Positions 1 through 6,621 of a DNA stretch of 18,528 bases are shown here, in pieces. Where the stretch lies: NCBI GenBank assembly GCA_937892545.1, contig CALAFO010000025.1, positions 1-18,528 on the forward strand. The letters are read 5' to 3'. The notes under the pieces are model-generated. The model worked only from the letters and a program-made list of their open reading frames with translations. It did not search any database and was not told where the DNA came from. Position numbers and translations under genes: made by a program. The first letter of the stretch is position 1. Each line of letters starts with the position of its first letter. This DNA is from Scatosoma sp002474405 (GTDB lineage Bacteria; Bacillota; Clostridia; Christensenellales; Borkfalkiaceae).

Positions 1-46
1 CTTCGGACTGGCTTCGCCTGTTTCTTATGCCGGCATTTTTTCTTGC

Positions 47-118
47 TTTCCCCTTCGGGCGCAGCGTCTCTTGCTTTCCCCTTCGGGGAAAGTGGCGAGC
101 CTTTGCGAGCCGATAGAG
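47..118 (+). repeat. Interspersed hairpin repeat, divergent copy
   Basis: A diverged member of the repeat family seen at 145-313 and 6622-6837. It has a CTTTCCCC-TTC-GGGGAAAG hairpin (74-92), then a variable GGCGAGCC-type segment, then GATAGAGG where better copies read GATGAGGGG. The string GCTTTCCCCTTCGGG occurs twice, near 48 and 73, suggesting internal duplication of the hairpin module. Confidence 0.5.
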
Positions 119-144
119 GTCAAATTAAAATTTCGCCTTACATC

Positions 145-313
145 AAGGCTTCCCCTTGCCTGAAAAAAATTCAGCAAACTTCATTTTTTTCGGCAAAAAT
201 TGTCAGCCACTTCGTGGCTTCCCCTTGGGGGGAAGCTGTCGCTGAAAGCGACTGATGAGGGGCGTAGCCCATTTTTGATTGAAATTGTCCACCGGAAATT
301 TTCAATCAAGGGG
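145..313 (+). repeat. Interspersed hairpin repeat, copy A
   Basis: Shares order and sequence with copy B (6622-6837). It starts with GGCTTCCCCTTGCCTG, an AAAATTCAG-like stretch, then TCGGCAAAAATTGTCAGCCACTT. A perfect hairpin GCTTCCCC-TTGG-GGGGAAGC (217-236) follows, then a 6-bp stem GTCGCT-GAA-AGCGAC (238-252), the constant box TGATGAGGGGCGTAGCCC, and a 10-bp stem TTGATTGAAA/TTTCAATCAA (275-309), ending in AAGGGGC. It contains no gene. It is a short non-autonomous or REP-like element; I cannot name an established family. Confidence 0.8.
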
Positions 314-353
314 CAGTCGAATAAACGAAAAGCAAAAAAATTCGTTTGAAAGC

Positions 354-404
354 AGCCGCTTCGGCAGCCTGCTCCTTGCGAAGCAAGGCGATGAGGGGCA
401 GTCC
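354..404 (+). repeat. Interspersed hairpin repeat, partial copy D
   Basis: A stem CCTTGC-GAA-GCAAGG (374-388) is followed directly by CGATGAGGGGCAG, the same layout as stem plus TGATGAGGGGC in copies A and B but with an unrelated stem sequence. A GCCG-CTT-CGGC mini hairpin lies just upstream. Confidence 0.5.
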
Positions 405-448
405 GTTGTCAACAAAATAGAACTATAAAGAACCGCCCGATTTTTTCC

Positions 449-1288
449 TTAAAACTTCTCTTTCGTAAACAGACGGAAGAAGCAGGCGCAATCGTCCAGC
501 CAGCGCGAATTGCGTTTCAGCCATGCGTTTTCGGCATTCACTTCCAGATCGCACGTGCTTGTGCCGTGGTATCCCTGCGGATACACGTGCAATTCGTACG
601 GAATCTTGCGCTTCGCCAGCTGCAACGCAAACAGCAGCGAATTTTCCGAAGGCACGCAGTTATCTTCCGCCGTCGTCCAGAGGAACGCGGGCGGCGTGTT
701 TTCCGAAACCGATTCGTCCAGATTCAGTTTTTTCAGAAGCTCCGTTTTCGCCTCTTCGGTATAGCCCTGCAGCAAGTTCTCGTGCGAACCGGCATACCCC
801 GTTTTCTCGGAAATTACGGCATACGACAGCCCCACCGCCAACGGCTTGCAATCCAGCTTCTGCCCGGTAATCTCTTCGATGTTCTGCCACTCCACGGCAA
901 GGTCCGCCGTCAGATGTCCGCCCGCGGAAAATCCCACCACAAACACCTCTTCGGGGTTCACGTGCATTTCCTTCGCGTGCTTTTTTACATAGTCCGTCGC
1001 CGCGGCAAGTTCCGTCAGCTGTTCGGGGTACGCATATTCGCCGACCGAAGCCGTCAGATACGTTAAAATAAACGTCTGAAACCCGCGCGCAAGAAATCCG
1101 GAAGCCACAGGCTCGCCCTCGCGCTTGCTCACCATCCAGTATCCCCCGCCCGGCACCACGATGACGGCAGGTCTTGTCCACGCTTCGTTCGCCGCGGGGT
1201 CGTCGTATACGTCGCCGCACAGAATCGCCGTCAGCTTACCGCCTTCCGTGCCGTATTCTTTTTTTAAATCCACTTCGAAAGTTTTCAT
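449..1288 (-). CDS. Alpha/beta hydrolase (esterase, BD-FAE/acetyl-esterase type)
   Basis: A 279-residue cytoplasmic serine hydrolase, no signal peptide. The oxyanion-hole strand is PGGGY (about 46-50), the nucleophile elbow is GFSAGG with Ser121, and the acid and base are probably Asp209 (AEDN) and His241 (GYHG), completing a catalytic triad. Small esterases of this kind remove acetyl or feruloyl groups from sugars; the true substrate cannot be read from sequence. I chose the ATG at 1288 over the longer open frame because GAGGTTGG precedes it and the upstream codons look non-coding. It follows the aspartate kinase by 25 nt, so the two are probably co-transcribed, though no functional link is evident. 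No clear terminator follows its stop. Confidence 0.82.
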   Translation of the reverse strand: MKTFEVDLKKEYGTEGGKLTAILCGDVYDDPAANEAWTRPAVIVVPGGGYWMVSKREGEPVASGFLARGFQTFILTYLTASVGEYAYPEQLTELAAATDYVKKHAKEMHVNPEEVFVVGFSAGGHLTADLAVEWQNIEEITGQKLDCKPLAVGLSYAVISEKTGYAGSHENLLQGYTEEAKTELLKKLNLDESVSENTPPAFLWTTAEDNCVPSENSLLFALQLAKRKIPYELHVYPQGYHGTSTCDLEVNAENAWLKRNSRWLDDCACFFRLFTKEKF

Positions 1289-1313
1289 AATCCAACCTCT
1301 TTTCCTTATTTCT

Positions 1314-2207
1314 TCAAAGCCGCAGCTTTGTGTTTTTCTGTTTTTCCGTCGGCGCAAAAGCAATCGTCGTGCCCGCGTCCTCCGGGCGGAACGTATTCAA
1401 AACGCGTATCGGAATTCCCGCGCCGCAGGCAATCGCCGCCGCTTCGCCGTGCAGTACGCCCGCACCCGATTCCGCGCGGAACCGCGCCGCAAATTCCGCA
1501 TACGTCAAAAACGGCAGCGCCGCCGCCCGCGGCTGCGTTTTCGGGTTTTCCGTAAACACGCCGCTTACGTCCGTCCAGTTTTCGTACAGGTCGGCACGCA
1601 CGCCCCGCGCAATCACCGCCCCCGTAATATCCCCGCCGCCGCGGGGAAACGTATGTATTCCGCCGTGCGCGTCCGCGCCGTAAAAACCGGGAATCACCGC
1701 GCGCTTCATGCCGCCAAGCCGCCCCCGCACGATTTCGTACGTCTTTTCGTCCAACCGTCCGTCGGGGGAAAAACGTATCGTTTCTTCCGCGTCCGCAAAC
1801 GGCATGCCCAGAAGATACGCGAAAATTTTCGCCGAAAGATACTCCCCGCGCGAAGCCGCGTACGCCTCGTCTCCGCCCCGAAAAATTTTCTCCTCTATGC
1901 CGTCCAGTTCCGCTTTCAGTCCGTTTAAAAACCGCCCGTCCGCCGCCGTTTCGCGGGCAAGCGATAAAAATCTGCCGCGCACCTCGCCGAACGCCCGTTT
2001 AAAATCGCCGGAGCGGTTTTCTTTCGCCGCACCCGCCGCCACATACAATACGTCCGTGATTTTCGTATCGCCTTCGAATCGCTTTCCGGGCGCCGAAACC
2101 ACGATGTATCGCCGCGCCTCGTCGCTTTTTATAATTGCCTGCACGCGCTTTGCCGCGTTTCCGTCCGCCACGGACGTCCCGCCGAATTTGCATACGATTT
2201 TTTCCAT
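1314..2207 (-). CDS. Aspartate kinase, catalytic domain only (no ACT domains)
   Basis: The protein opens with CKFGGTSVAD (about residues 6-15), the phosphate/aspartate-binding signature of aspartokinases, and ends in IPIRVLNTF...DAGTTI, equivalent to the segment closing the amino-acid-kinase fold. At 297 residues it stops where family members of about 400-450 residues continue into two ACT domains that bind lysine or threonine. The TGA at 1314-1316 is followed 25 nt later by the next gene, so no room exists for a shifted ACT region. It should phosphorylate aspartate, the first step towards lysine, threonine, methionine and diaminopimelate, but without the usual feedback module. The ribosome site is weak (GGCGG-type), and a structured leader lies upstream. 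A related amino-acid kinase with another substrate is possible. Confidence 0.78.
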   Translation of the reverse strand: MEKIVCKFGGTSVADGNAAKRVQAIIKSDEARRYIVVSAPGKRFEGDTKITDVLYVAAGAAKENRSGDFKRAFGEVRGRFLSLARETAADGRFLNGLKAELDGIEEKIFRGGDEAYAASRGEYLSAKIFAYLLGMPFADAEETIRFSPDGRLDEKTYEIVRGRLGGMKRAVIPGFYGADAHGGIHTFPRGGGDITGAVIARGVRADLYENWTDVSGVFTENPKTQPRAAALPFLTYAEFAARFRAESGAGVLHGEAAAIACGAGIPIRVLNTFRPEDAGTTIAFAPTEKQKNTKLRL

Positions 2208-2347
2208 GCCGCTTTTTACCGCCCCGATAGTCTTTCGCCGAATCGGCTATACTATCAGTATATGCGGCGCGAGAGCCCGAAAGGCACCCGCATTTTTGCG
2301 GACGGACTGCTTACCGGGCGGGCGGCGCCGTCGCGGCACTTATTATA
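2208..2347 (-). promoter_or_regulatory. Candidate promoter and structured leader of the aspartate kinase gene
   Basis: On the minus strand a TATAAT occurs at 2347-2342 without a good -35. The following 130 nt fold readily: CCGCA/TGCGG (2288-2301), and a two-level hairpin with outer arms GATAGT/ACTATC (2226-2231, 2251-2256) and inner GCCGA/TCGGC (2237-2247). A second possible -10 (TATACT, 2262-2257) lies within the inverted repeat TATACT-ATC-AGTATA (2248-2262). I cannot match this to the lysine riboswitch consensus. Confidence 0.35.
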
Positions 2348-2421
2348 CGGCGACAAACCGCGCCTGCCGTGCATACCGGCGGCAAACCGCGCGGCAAAAC
2401 GGCGGCAAAACCGAAACAAAT

Positions 2422-2526
2422 TTACATATTCAGCATCATCGCGGCAAGCACCGCCAGCGCCAGACAAACCAGCTTAATCCACAATTTTTCAACGAAAACG
2501 CTTTTCAAAAATTTCACGAATTTCAT
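2422..2526 (-). CDS. 34-residue membrane peptide coupled to CdaA (CdaR/YbbR N-terminal anchor-like)
   Basis: The start ATG (2526-2524) overlaps the cdaA stop TGA (2525-2523) as ATGA, the classic arrangement for translational coupling. The peptide has a basic start (MKFVKFLKSV), then EKLWIKLVCLALAVLAAMM, then LNM and stop TAA. This is a positively charged N-terminus plus one membrane helix, and the W-K-x3-LALA pattern resembles the N-terminal anchor of CdaR, the YbbR-domain regulator normally encoded right after cdaA. No YbbR domain follows in any frame before the next gene. It would sit beside CdaA in the membrane. It may be a truncated CdaR remnant or a functional mini-regulator. The overlap argues for a real gene; the function is inferred. 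Confidence 0.65.
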   Translation of the reverse strand: MKFVKFLKSVFVEKLWIKLVCLALAVLAAMMLNM

Positions 2527-3398
2527 TTCACGATTCCTCTCGACTTTTTATCCGCAAGCGGCAGTTCCTGCCAGTAATAATCGCGCAGCGCCGAAAGCAG
2601 CATGTCGTAATCGGCGTACCGCTGCACGTTGCCCTGCTTGATGATGGAAATAATGCCCGTCTCTTCCGAAACCACCAGCGATACCACGTTGGCAACTTCC
2701 GTAATGCCGATGCCCGCGCGATGCCGCGTACCGAAATCTTTGGGGTAGTTCGTTTTCTGCGTCAGCGGCAGAAAGCACCCCGCCGCCTGAATCTTATGCC
2801 CCTTTAAAATCATGGCGCCGTCGTGCAAAGGCGCTTTCGGGAAGAAAATTCCCTCGATCAGCTGCGTGGAAATATCCGCGTCCGTCCTGACGCCGCTCTG
2901 CAAAACCTGCTTCGGCAGATTTCCCTTCGAAAGCACGATCAGCGCTCCCACGTTGTTTTTGGACATATTCTGCAGCGCGCGGATAATATCGGCGATGCAC
3001 CGCTCCGCCGATTCGGTGCCGGGCACGCTGTCTTTCGCGGAAATCATTTCGCTCAGTTTCGTCTTATCCGTATGCGAATCCCAGAGGCTCTTTTTGATTT
3101 CCACGTTGAACATAATCAGCATAAACGCGGAAAGAATCAGCAAAAAGTACAGATAGAACTGCGCGTCCAAAAAGTCCACCGCGTACGAAAGCACGCCCAC
3201 GATAACAATCATCGCCCAGTAAGCGATCATCATGCGCGTGGCGTCGTTGTCTTTCAACATTCGCGATACGAACGTAAACATCAGAAACAACGCCGCGATT
3301 TCCGCAACGTAGATTCCCCGAAAGTCCGTAAAAAATTCGCCCGCGCTCTTCGCCCATGCGGCAAAGCCCGTCGCTTCCGCCAGAAGCATATTCGCCAT
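2523..3398 (-). CDS. cdaA: Diadenylate cyclase CdaA (c-di-AMP synthase)
   Basis: A 291-residue membrane enzyme that condenses two ATP into cyclic di-AMP, the messenger controlling potassium, osmolyte and wall homeostasis in Gram-positives. Three membrane helices occupy about 29-98. The cytoplasmic DAC domain follows, with LHDGA (DGA at 193-195) and GTRHR (RHR at 225-227), the two catalytic signatures; both are intact. Full length for the family. A good GGAGG site lies 7 nt before the ATG. It follows holA by 59 nt and overlaps the next small membrane gene by 4 nt. In most Bacillota the next genes are cdaR and glmM; neither is present here in complete form. Confidence 0.96.
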   Translation of the reverse strand: MANMLLAEATGFAAWAKSAGEFFTDFRGIYVAEIAALFLMFTFVSRMLKDNDATRMMIAYWAMIVIVGVLSYAVDFLDAQFYLYFLLILSAFMLIMFNVEIKKSLWDSHTDKTKLSEMISAKDSVPGTESAERCIADIIRALQNMSKNNVGALIVLSKGNLPKQVLQSGVRTDADISTQLIEGIFFPKAPLHDGAMILKGHKIQAAGCFLPLTQKTNYPKDFGTRHRAGIGITEVANVVSLVVSEETGIISIIKQGNVQRYADYDMLLSALRDYYWQELPLADKKSRGIVK

Positions 3399-3457
3399 AT
3401 CCTTTCCTCCGTTTCTTTTCCTTCGTAACTCTTAAGCGCGTTTTCTTCCGCGCCCGT

Positions 3458-4447
3458 TCAGTCGCCAAGAAGCAATTTCGCTTTCGCTTCCTTGAACGCC
3501 GCGCCCGCCGTCAGGGCGCCGCTTCTTATTCTGCCCAGCGCCGAAAACAGATACTCGTAGCATTCGTACACTTTTTTTCTGCCCGTTTCGCCCGCCTGCC
3601 TGCGGTTCTTTTTCACCGCGTATTCGTTCATGCCGAGGTTTGCCGCAATCTCTTTCTCGCTTCCCGAAGCCGTACTCACCTCGTACAGCGTTCTGAAATA
3701 CGAACATAAAGAAGAAATCAGCGCGTTCTCGTCGAATCCCTTCGTAAACAGCTCCGAAGAAATCCTTTCAAACTTCTCCGTGTTCTTCGCCGCCAGCGCG
3801 TTGGAAAGCTCGTAAATCTTATACGCGCTGTCCGGGTATACGATTTCGTCCACAATCCCGTCCGAAAGCGGCTCGCCTTTCGCCTGACAGTACAATATCA
3901 GCTTTTCCGTCTCCTTCGAAATGCGGCTCATATCATACACGCAGTATTCCGCAATCTTGCCGCAGGTAGCCGCGTCCGCCGCCACCCCCGCGCGTTTCAG
4001 AGTCAGAAATATCCACTTCACCACCGTCTGTTCGTCGCTTTTTCCGCAATCCACAACGGTGATTCCCTTTTTCGAAGAAAGCTTCGCCGCGCCGTTTTTC
4101 GTTTTCGCCGCGTTCACGATCGCCACCGTTACCCCCGGCGCGGGGTTTTCAACCACGGGTTTCAGCACGGACTCGTATTCCTTTTCCGTCGGATACCATT
4201 CCGTAACCCGCACCAGCCTCCGTTCGCTTAAAAACGGATAGGAAGCGCACGCCGAAACAAACGCGTTTTTATTGTTTTTCAGCGCCGCGCCCTCAAACGT
4301 GGCGTAATCCAGCGTTTTATCCGCCACGAAACGGCTGAGCAGCAGATTCACGCCGCCGTCGCGGAAGTACACCTCTTCGCCCTCGAAGAGATATACGCTC
4401 TGCGCCCCGTTTTCGTCGGTAAATTTTCTGAAATCCACGTATTTCAT
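3458..4447 (-). CDS. holA: DNA polymerase III subunit delta (clamp loader)
   Basis: A 329-residue protein of the HolA/YqeN family, which opens the sliding clamp within the clamp-loader complex. The N-terminal part (MKYVDFRKF ... YLFEGEEVYFRD) matches the degenerate AAA+ domain; the C-terminal half has the family pattern SAYKIYELSNALAAKN (start of the collar region) and a helical end with RIRSG and AFKEAKAKLLLG. Length is normal. I use the ATG at 4447, because a strong extended -10 sits immediately upstream and the longer frame (ATG at 4465) starts inside the promoter. No ribosome site precedes either start, so the message is probably leaderless. It lies 62 nt after comEC, a common gene order in Bacillota. 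Confidence 0.9.
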   Translation of the reverse strand: MKYVDFRKFTDENGAQSVYLFEGEEVYFRDGGVNLLLSRFVADKTLDYATFEGAALKNNKNAFVSACASYPFLSERRLVRVTEWYPTEKEYESVLKPVVENPAPGVTVAIVNAAKTKNGAAKLSSKKGITVVDCGKSDEQTVVKWIFLTLKRAGVAADAATCGKIAEYCVYDMSRISKETEKLILYCQAKGEPLSDGIVDEIVYPDSAYKIYELSNALAAKNTEKFERISSELFTKGFDENALISSLCSYFRTLYEVSTASGSEKEIAANLGMNEYAVKKNRRQAGETGRKKVYECYEYLFSALGRIRSGALTAGAAFKEAKAKLLLGD

Positions 4448-4453
4448 AGCAGT

Positions 4454-4482
4454 ATTATAGCACACATCTTTGTAAAACGCAA
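4454..4482 (-). promoter_or_regulatory. Extended -10 promoter of holA
   Basis: On the minus strand: -35 TTGCGT (4482-4477), 17-bp spacer, TGC then TATAAT (4459-4454). Six bases separate the -10 from the holA ATG, so the expected start of transcription is at or within a base of the A of the start codon. Confidence 0.7.
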
Positions 4483-4509
4483 GAATCCGCGCCGCGCTTT
4501 CGCTATTTT

Positions 4510-6066
4510 TTACAGGAAAAACCCGGCGGAAAATACAAGCAGCCCCGCAAAAATCCCCGCCACCCGCACACGGTAGCGCAAATTCACCTTATCCCCCGCG
4601 CAAAGACACGCCCCGTAATACCCGGCAAGCGAAACCGCCGAAAACGGAATTTCTATCGCGAACGCCGAAAAATCCGCCGCATAAAACAGCGTGCTCAACC
4701 CCGAAAGCGCCAGAGACGGCAGATACAACGCCGCGCCCGCCAATGGCGGCACCGCCGCGGCAACCGCTGCAAGCGCCAGAAACACGGGAAACGCCGCCGA
4801 AACAAGCGGCACGATTAAAACGTTCAGAAGCAGCGAAGCCCCCGATACGTACCCGAAACAACGGCACATCACGGGCAGCGTTACCGCCGTTGCGCCCAGC
4901 GATACCGAAACCGCCGCCACCGCCCCGCGAAGCGTTTTTCTTCCTCTGCCCCGCGCGGGAATCCACGCCGAAAGCAGCCGCGAAATCACGGGCGACAAAC
5001 TTAAAATCCCCGCCACGGCGCCGAACGAAAGCAGAAATCCCGTGTCGAAAATCGCCGCGGGCGATACCAACAGCACCAACGCCGCCGCTTTGCCCATGCT
5101 CTCCGCCGAATCGCGCTTGCTGCCGAACAATTTATCCGCATAAAACGCAAGACACATCACGATCGCGCGCGCCACGCTTGCCGAAAACCCGCAGATCCCC
5201 CCGTAAAACGCCAGCACGCCCGCCGCTATCAGCCATTTCGCCGCACCCGGCAACGCGCGCCGTTTCGAAAAAATCGCCGATAAAAACGCGAACAACGCGC
5301 CCACGTGCAAGCCCGAAACCGCAAAAATATGCGCCACGCCGCCGTAACGGAAGCTATCCAGCAGCTCGCCGTCCATCTCCGCCGTATCGCCCGTCAAAAC
5401 CGCCGCGCCCAGCGCGTACGCGTCGGGCGAAGCCGACTTCTTCAACGCCTCCTTCAACCGCAGCCGTATGCGCGTAAACAGCCCCGCGGCGTTGCCGATC
5501 ACGCGGAAGTTTTTGCAAGCCGCCGCTTCGTAACGCATATCCCGCCGCCATTCGTAGGCGCGGTTTTCTCTCCCGTTTTCCTCGTCCGTCCAGGCGGTAT
5601 TCGCCGAAATTTCCGCGTTGAACGCCACCATACTCCCCTCGTCCGCGATTTCCTTGCTTTCCGCCGCGTAAATATACAACGCCAGTTTTCCCTCTGCCGC
5701 GCGCCCGTCGAACGATACGTTTTTCAGCACATACCACACGCCTTTGTCCGTTTCGCGCGATTCTTCCACCAGCGCCGTTACGTACGTTATTCCGCTTACG
5801 TCCGCCGCCGATTCGTACCGCGCCGCGTACAGATAAAAATCGCCTGCGCCTGCGAAAAAGCCGACGCACACGGCGAAAAACCGCGCCAGCCGCACCCGCA
5901 ACCGTTTTACCGGATGTTCCGCCGCTTCGTCTCCGAGGGTAAAACACGCGCAAAGCGCCGCGAAAATCAGCCCCGCCGTAAGCGGCGCCGCCGCGGCGCG
6001 CGCCCCGTAAAAACGCAACTTTACGGCAAACAGAATACCGACGGCAATCGCAACCGCACACGACAA
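4510..6066 (-). CDS. comEC: ComEC/Rec2-family DNA uptake channel, without the metallo-beta-lactamase domain
   Basis: About 518 residues with many membrane helices. The first ~60 residues are hydrophobic, followed by an extracytoplasmic region of roughly residues 80-200 (DUF4131-like). The competence domain begins at HIFAVSGLHVG, its signature, and continues through helices to the C-terminus. ComEC carries single-stranded DNA into the cytoplasm. Many homologues add a C-terminal metallo-beta-lactamase domain (total 700+ residues) that is absent here. The start is uncertain: no ATG or GTG is in frame. TTG at 6066 is recorded; CTG at 6087 would give FNFRPALS, closer to the RPL motif common at ComEC N-termini. 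A 9-bp hairpin (6068-6096) covers this area. The frame is open back to the XRE stop codon. Confidence 0.85.
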   Translation of the reverse strand: MSCAVAIAVGILFAVKLRFYGARAAAAPLTAGLIFAALCACFTLGDEAAEHPVKRLRVRLARFFAVCVGFFAGAGDFYLYAARYESAADVSGITYVTALVEESRETDKGVWYVLKNVSFDGRAAEGKLALYIYAAESKEIADEGSMVAFNAEISANTAWTDEENGRENRAYEWRRDMRYEAAACKNFRVIGNAAGLFTRIRLRLKEALKKSASPDAYALGAAVLTGDTAEMDGELLDSFRYGGVAHIFAVSGLHVGALFAFLSAIFSKRRALPGAAKWLIAAGVLAFYGGICGFSASVARAIVMCLAFYADKLFGSKRDSAESMGKAAALVLLVSPAAIFDTGFLLSFGAVAGILSLSPVISRLLSAWIPARGRGRKTLRGAVAAVSVSLGATAVTLPVMCRCFGYVSGASLLLNVLIVPLVSAAFPVFLALAAVAAAVPPLAGAALYLPSLALSGLSTLFYAADFSAFAIEIPFSAVSLAGYYGACLCAGDKVNLRYRVRVAGIFAGLLVFSAGFFL

Positions 6067-6067
6067 A

Positions 6068-6096
6068 GCGGGACGGAAATTAAACAGCCGTCCCGC
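6068..6096 (-). terminator. Perfect 9-bp hairpin between the XRE gene and comEC
   Basis: Arms GCGGGACGG (6068-6076) and CCGTCCCGC (6088-6096) enclose an 11-nt loop. On the minus strand it follows the XRE stop by 72 nt and ends one base before the TTG start of comEC. The T-tract after it is short (TTT), so it is either a weak terminator of the XRE transcript or a translational block on comEC. Confidence 0.45.
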
Positions 6097-6168
6097 AAAT
6101 ATTCTATGCCAACCGCGCGCGGAAACATTCCCGCACTTTTCCCCGACTTTCGTAAAAATCCCCCCGGA

Positions 6169-6483
6169 TTACGCCAGAAACTTTTCCACCAACGTCAGAA
6201 TCGCCGATTTCTGTTCGGGCGTCAGTTTTTTGAAATGCTGCATCAGCTCCATATCCTGCTTGTACTGCGCGGGGTCGTGATAGAAAAATTCTTCGGGCGT
6301 TTTCCCGCACACTTCAATCATATCCAGCAGCGCCGAAAGCGACGGCTCGAAACCGCCTTTCTGTGCTTCAAGCGCATTGATATAGCTTCCGCTTTTTCCT
6401 ATCCGCCCGCTGAGCTCACGTGCAGACAAATTTGCTTCGGTTCGCATCTGGCTTATGCGAAGTATAATTTCTTGAATCGACAT
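6169..6483 (-). CDS. XRE-family helix-turn-helix regulator
   Basis: A 104-residue protein. Residues 5-60 form a Cro/C1-type helix-turn-helix: LRISQMRTEANLSARELSGR, then IGKSGSYINALEAQK as recognition segment, then PSLSALLDMIEVCGKTPEEFF. The C-terminal helix (LTPEQKSAILTLVEKFLA) is the SinR/prophage-repressor type tail often used in dimerisation. The ribosome site AGGAG (6494-6490) is well placed before the ATG, and a TATAAT lies at 6508-6503, giving a very short 5' UTR. Its target is unknown; palindromes at 6555-6602 are candidate operators. It lies upstream of comEC on the same strand, so a role in comEC expression is possible but not shown. Confidence 0.88.
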   Translation of the reverse strand: MSIQEIILRISQMRTEANLSARELSGRIGKSGSYINALEAQKGGFEPSLSALLDMIEVCGKTPEEFFYHDPAQYKQDMELMQHFKKLTPEQKSAILTLVEKFLA

Positions 6484-6502
6484 TCTTAGCTCCTATAAAC
6501 AT

Positions 6503-6508
6503 ATTATA
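6503..6508 (-). promoter_or_regulatory. -10 element of the XRE gene
   Basis: TATAAT on the minus strand, 19 nt before the ATG at 6483, with AGGAG between. No recognisable -35 lies 16-18 bp upstream, which would fit an activator-dependent or weak promoter. Confidence 0.45.
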
Positions 6509-6554
6509 GAAGTTAATGATTGAAAATATGATTAGTATCAAACAGTAATATCGT

Positions 6555-6602
6555 GTGTTACTCGATATTTTGGCAAATATCAATAATAATATGGTGTAAC
6601 AC
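6555..6602. promoter_or_regulatory. Nested inverted repeats upstream of the XRE gene
   Basis: Outer arms GTGTTAC (6555-6561) and GTAACAC (6596-6602) enclose a second perfect inverted repeat, GATATTT-TGGC-AAATATC (6564-6581). It lies about 50-95 bp upstream of the XRE -10, a reasonable place for an operator, and is much more AT-rich than neighbouring DNA. Confidence 0.4.
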
Positions 6603-6621
6603 AAATATATATATAAGCAAA

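Larger units (their letters stand above)
1..448. other. Gene-free repeat-rich stretch
   Basis: I find no convincing gene here. The 70-codon open frame at 43-255 runs through repeat hairpins and has no ribosome site. The stretch is a chain of short hairpins: CTTTCCCC/GGGGAAAG (74-92), GCCAC/GTGGC (206-218), GCTTCCCC/GGGGAAGC (217-236), GTCGCT/AGCGAC (238-252), TTGATTGAAA/TTTCAATCAA (275-309), an AAACGAA/TTCGTTT pair near 324-348, and CCTTGC/GCAAGG (374-388). Several belong to the interspersed repeat described separately. The minus-strand operon ending at 449 would transcribe into it. Confidence 0.7.

Noticed and set aside
43..255. 70-codon open frame at the left edge
   Set aside because: It runs through hairpin repeats, has no ribosome site and resembles no protein; the frame follows repeat modules.
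2208..2347. Lysine riboswitch upstream of the aspartokinase
   Set aside because: The leader is shorter than the usual lysine aptamer and its conserved core is not recognisable.
4510..6066. comEC as a pseudogene truncated at the C-terminus
   Set aside because: The competence domain is complete and ComEC proteins without the metallo-beta-lactamase part are known, so length alone does not indicate decay.
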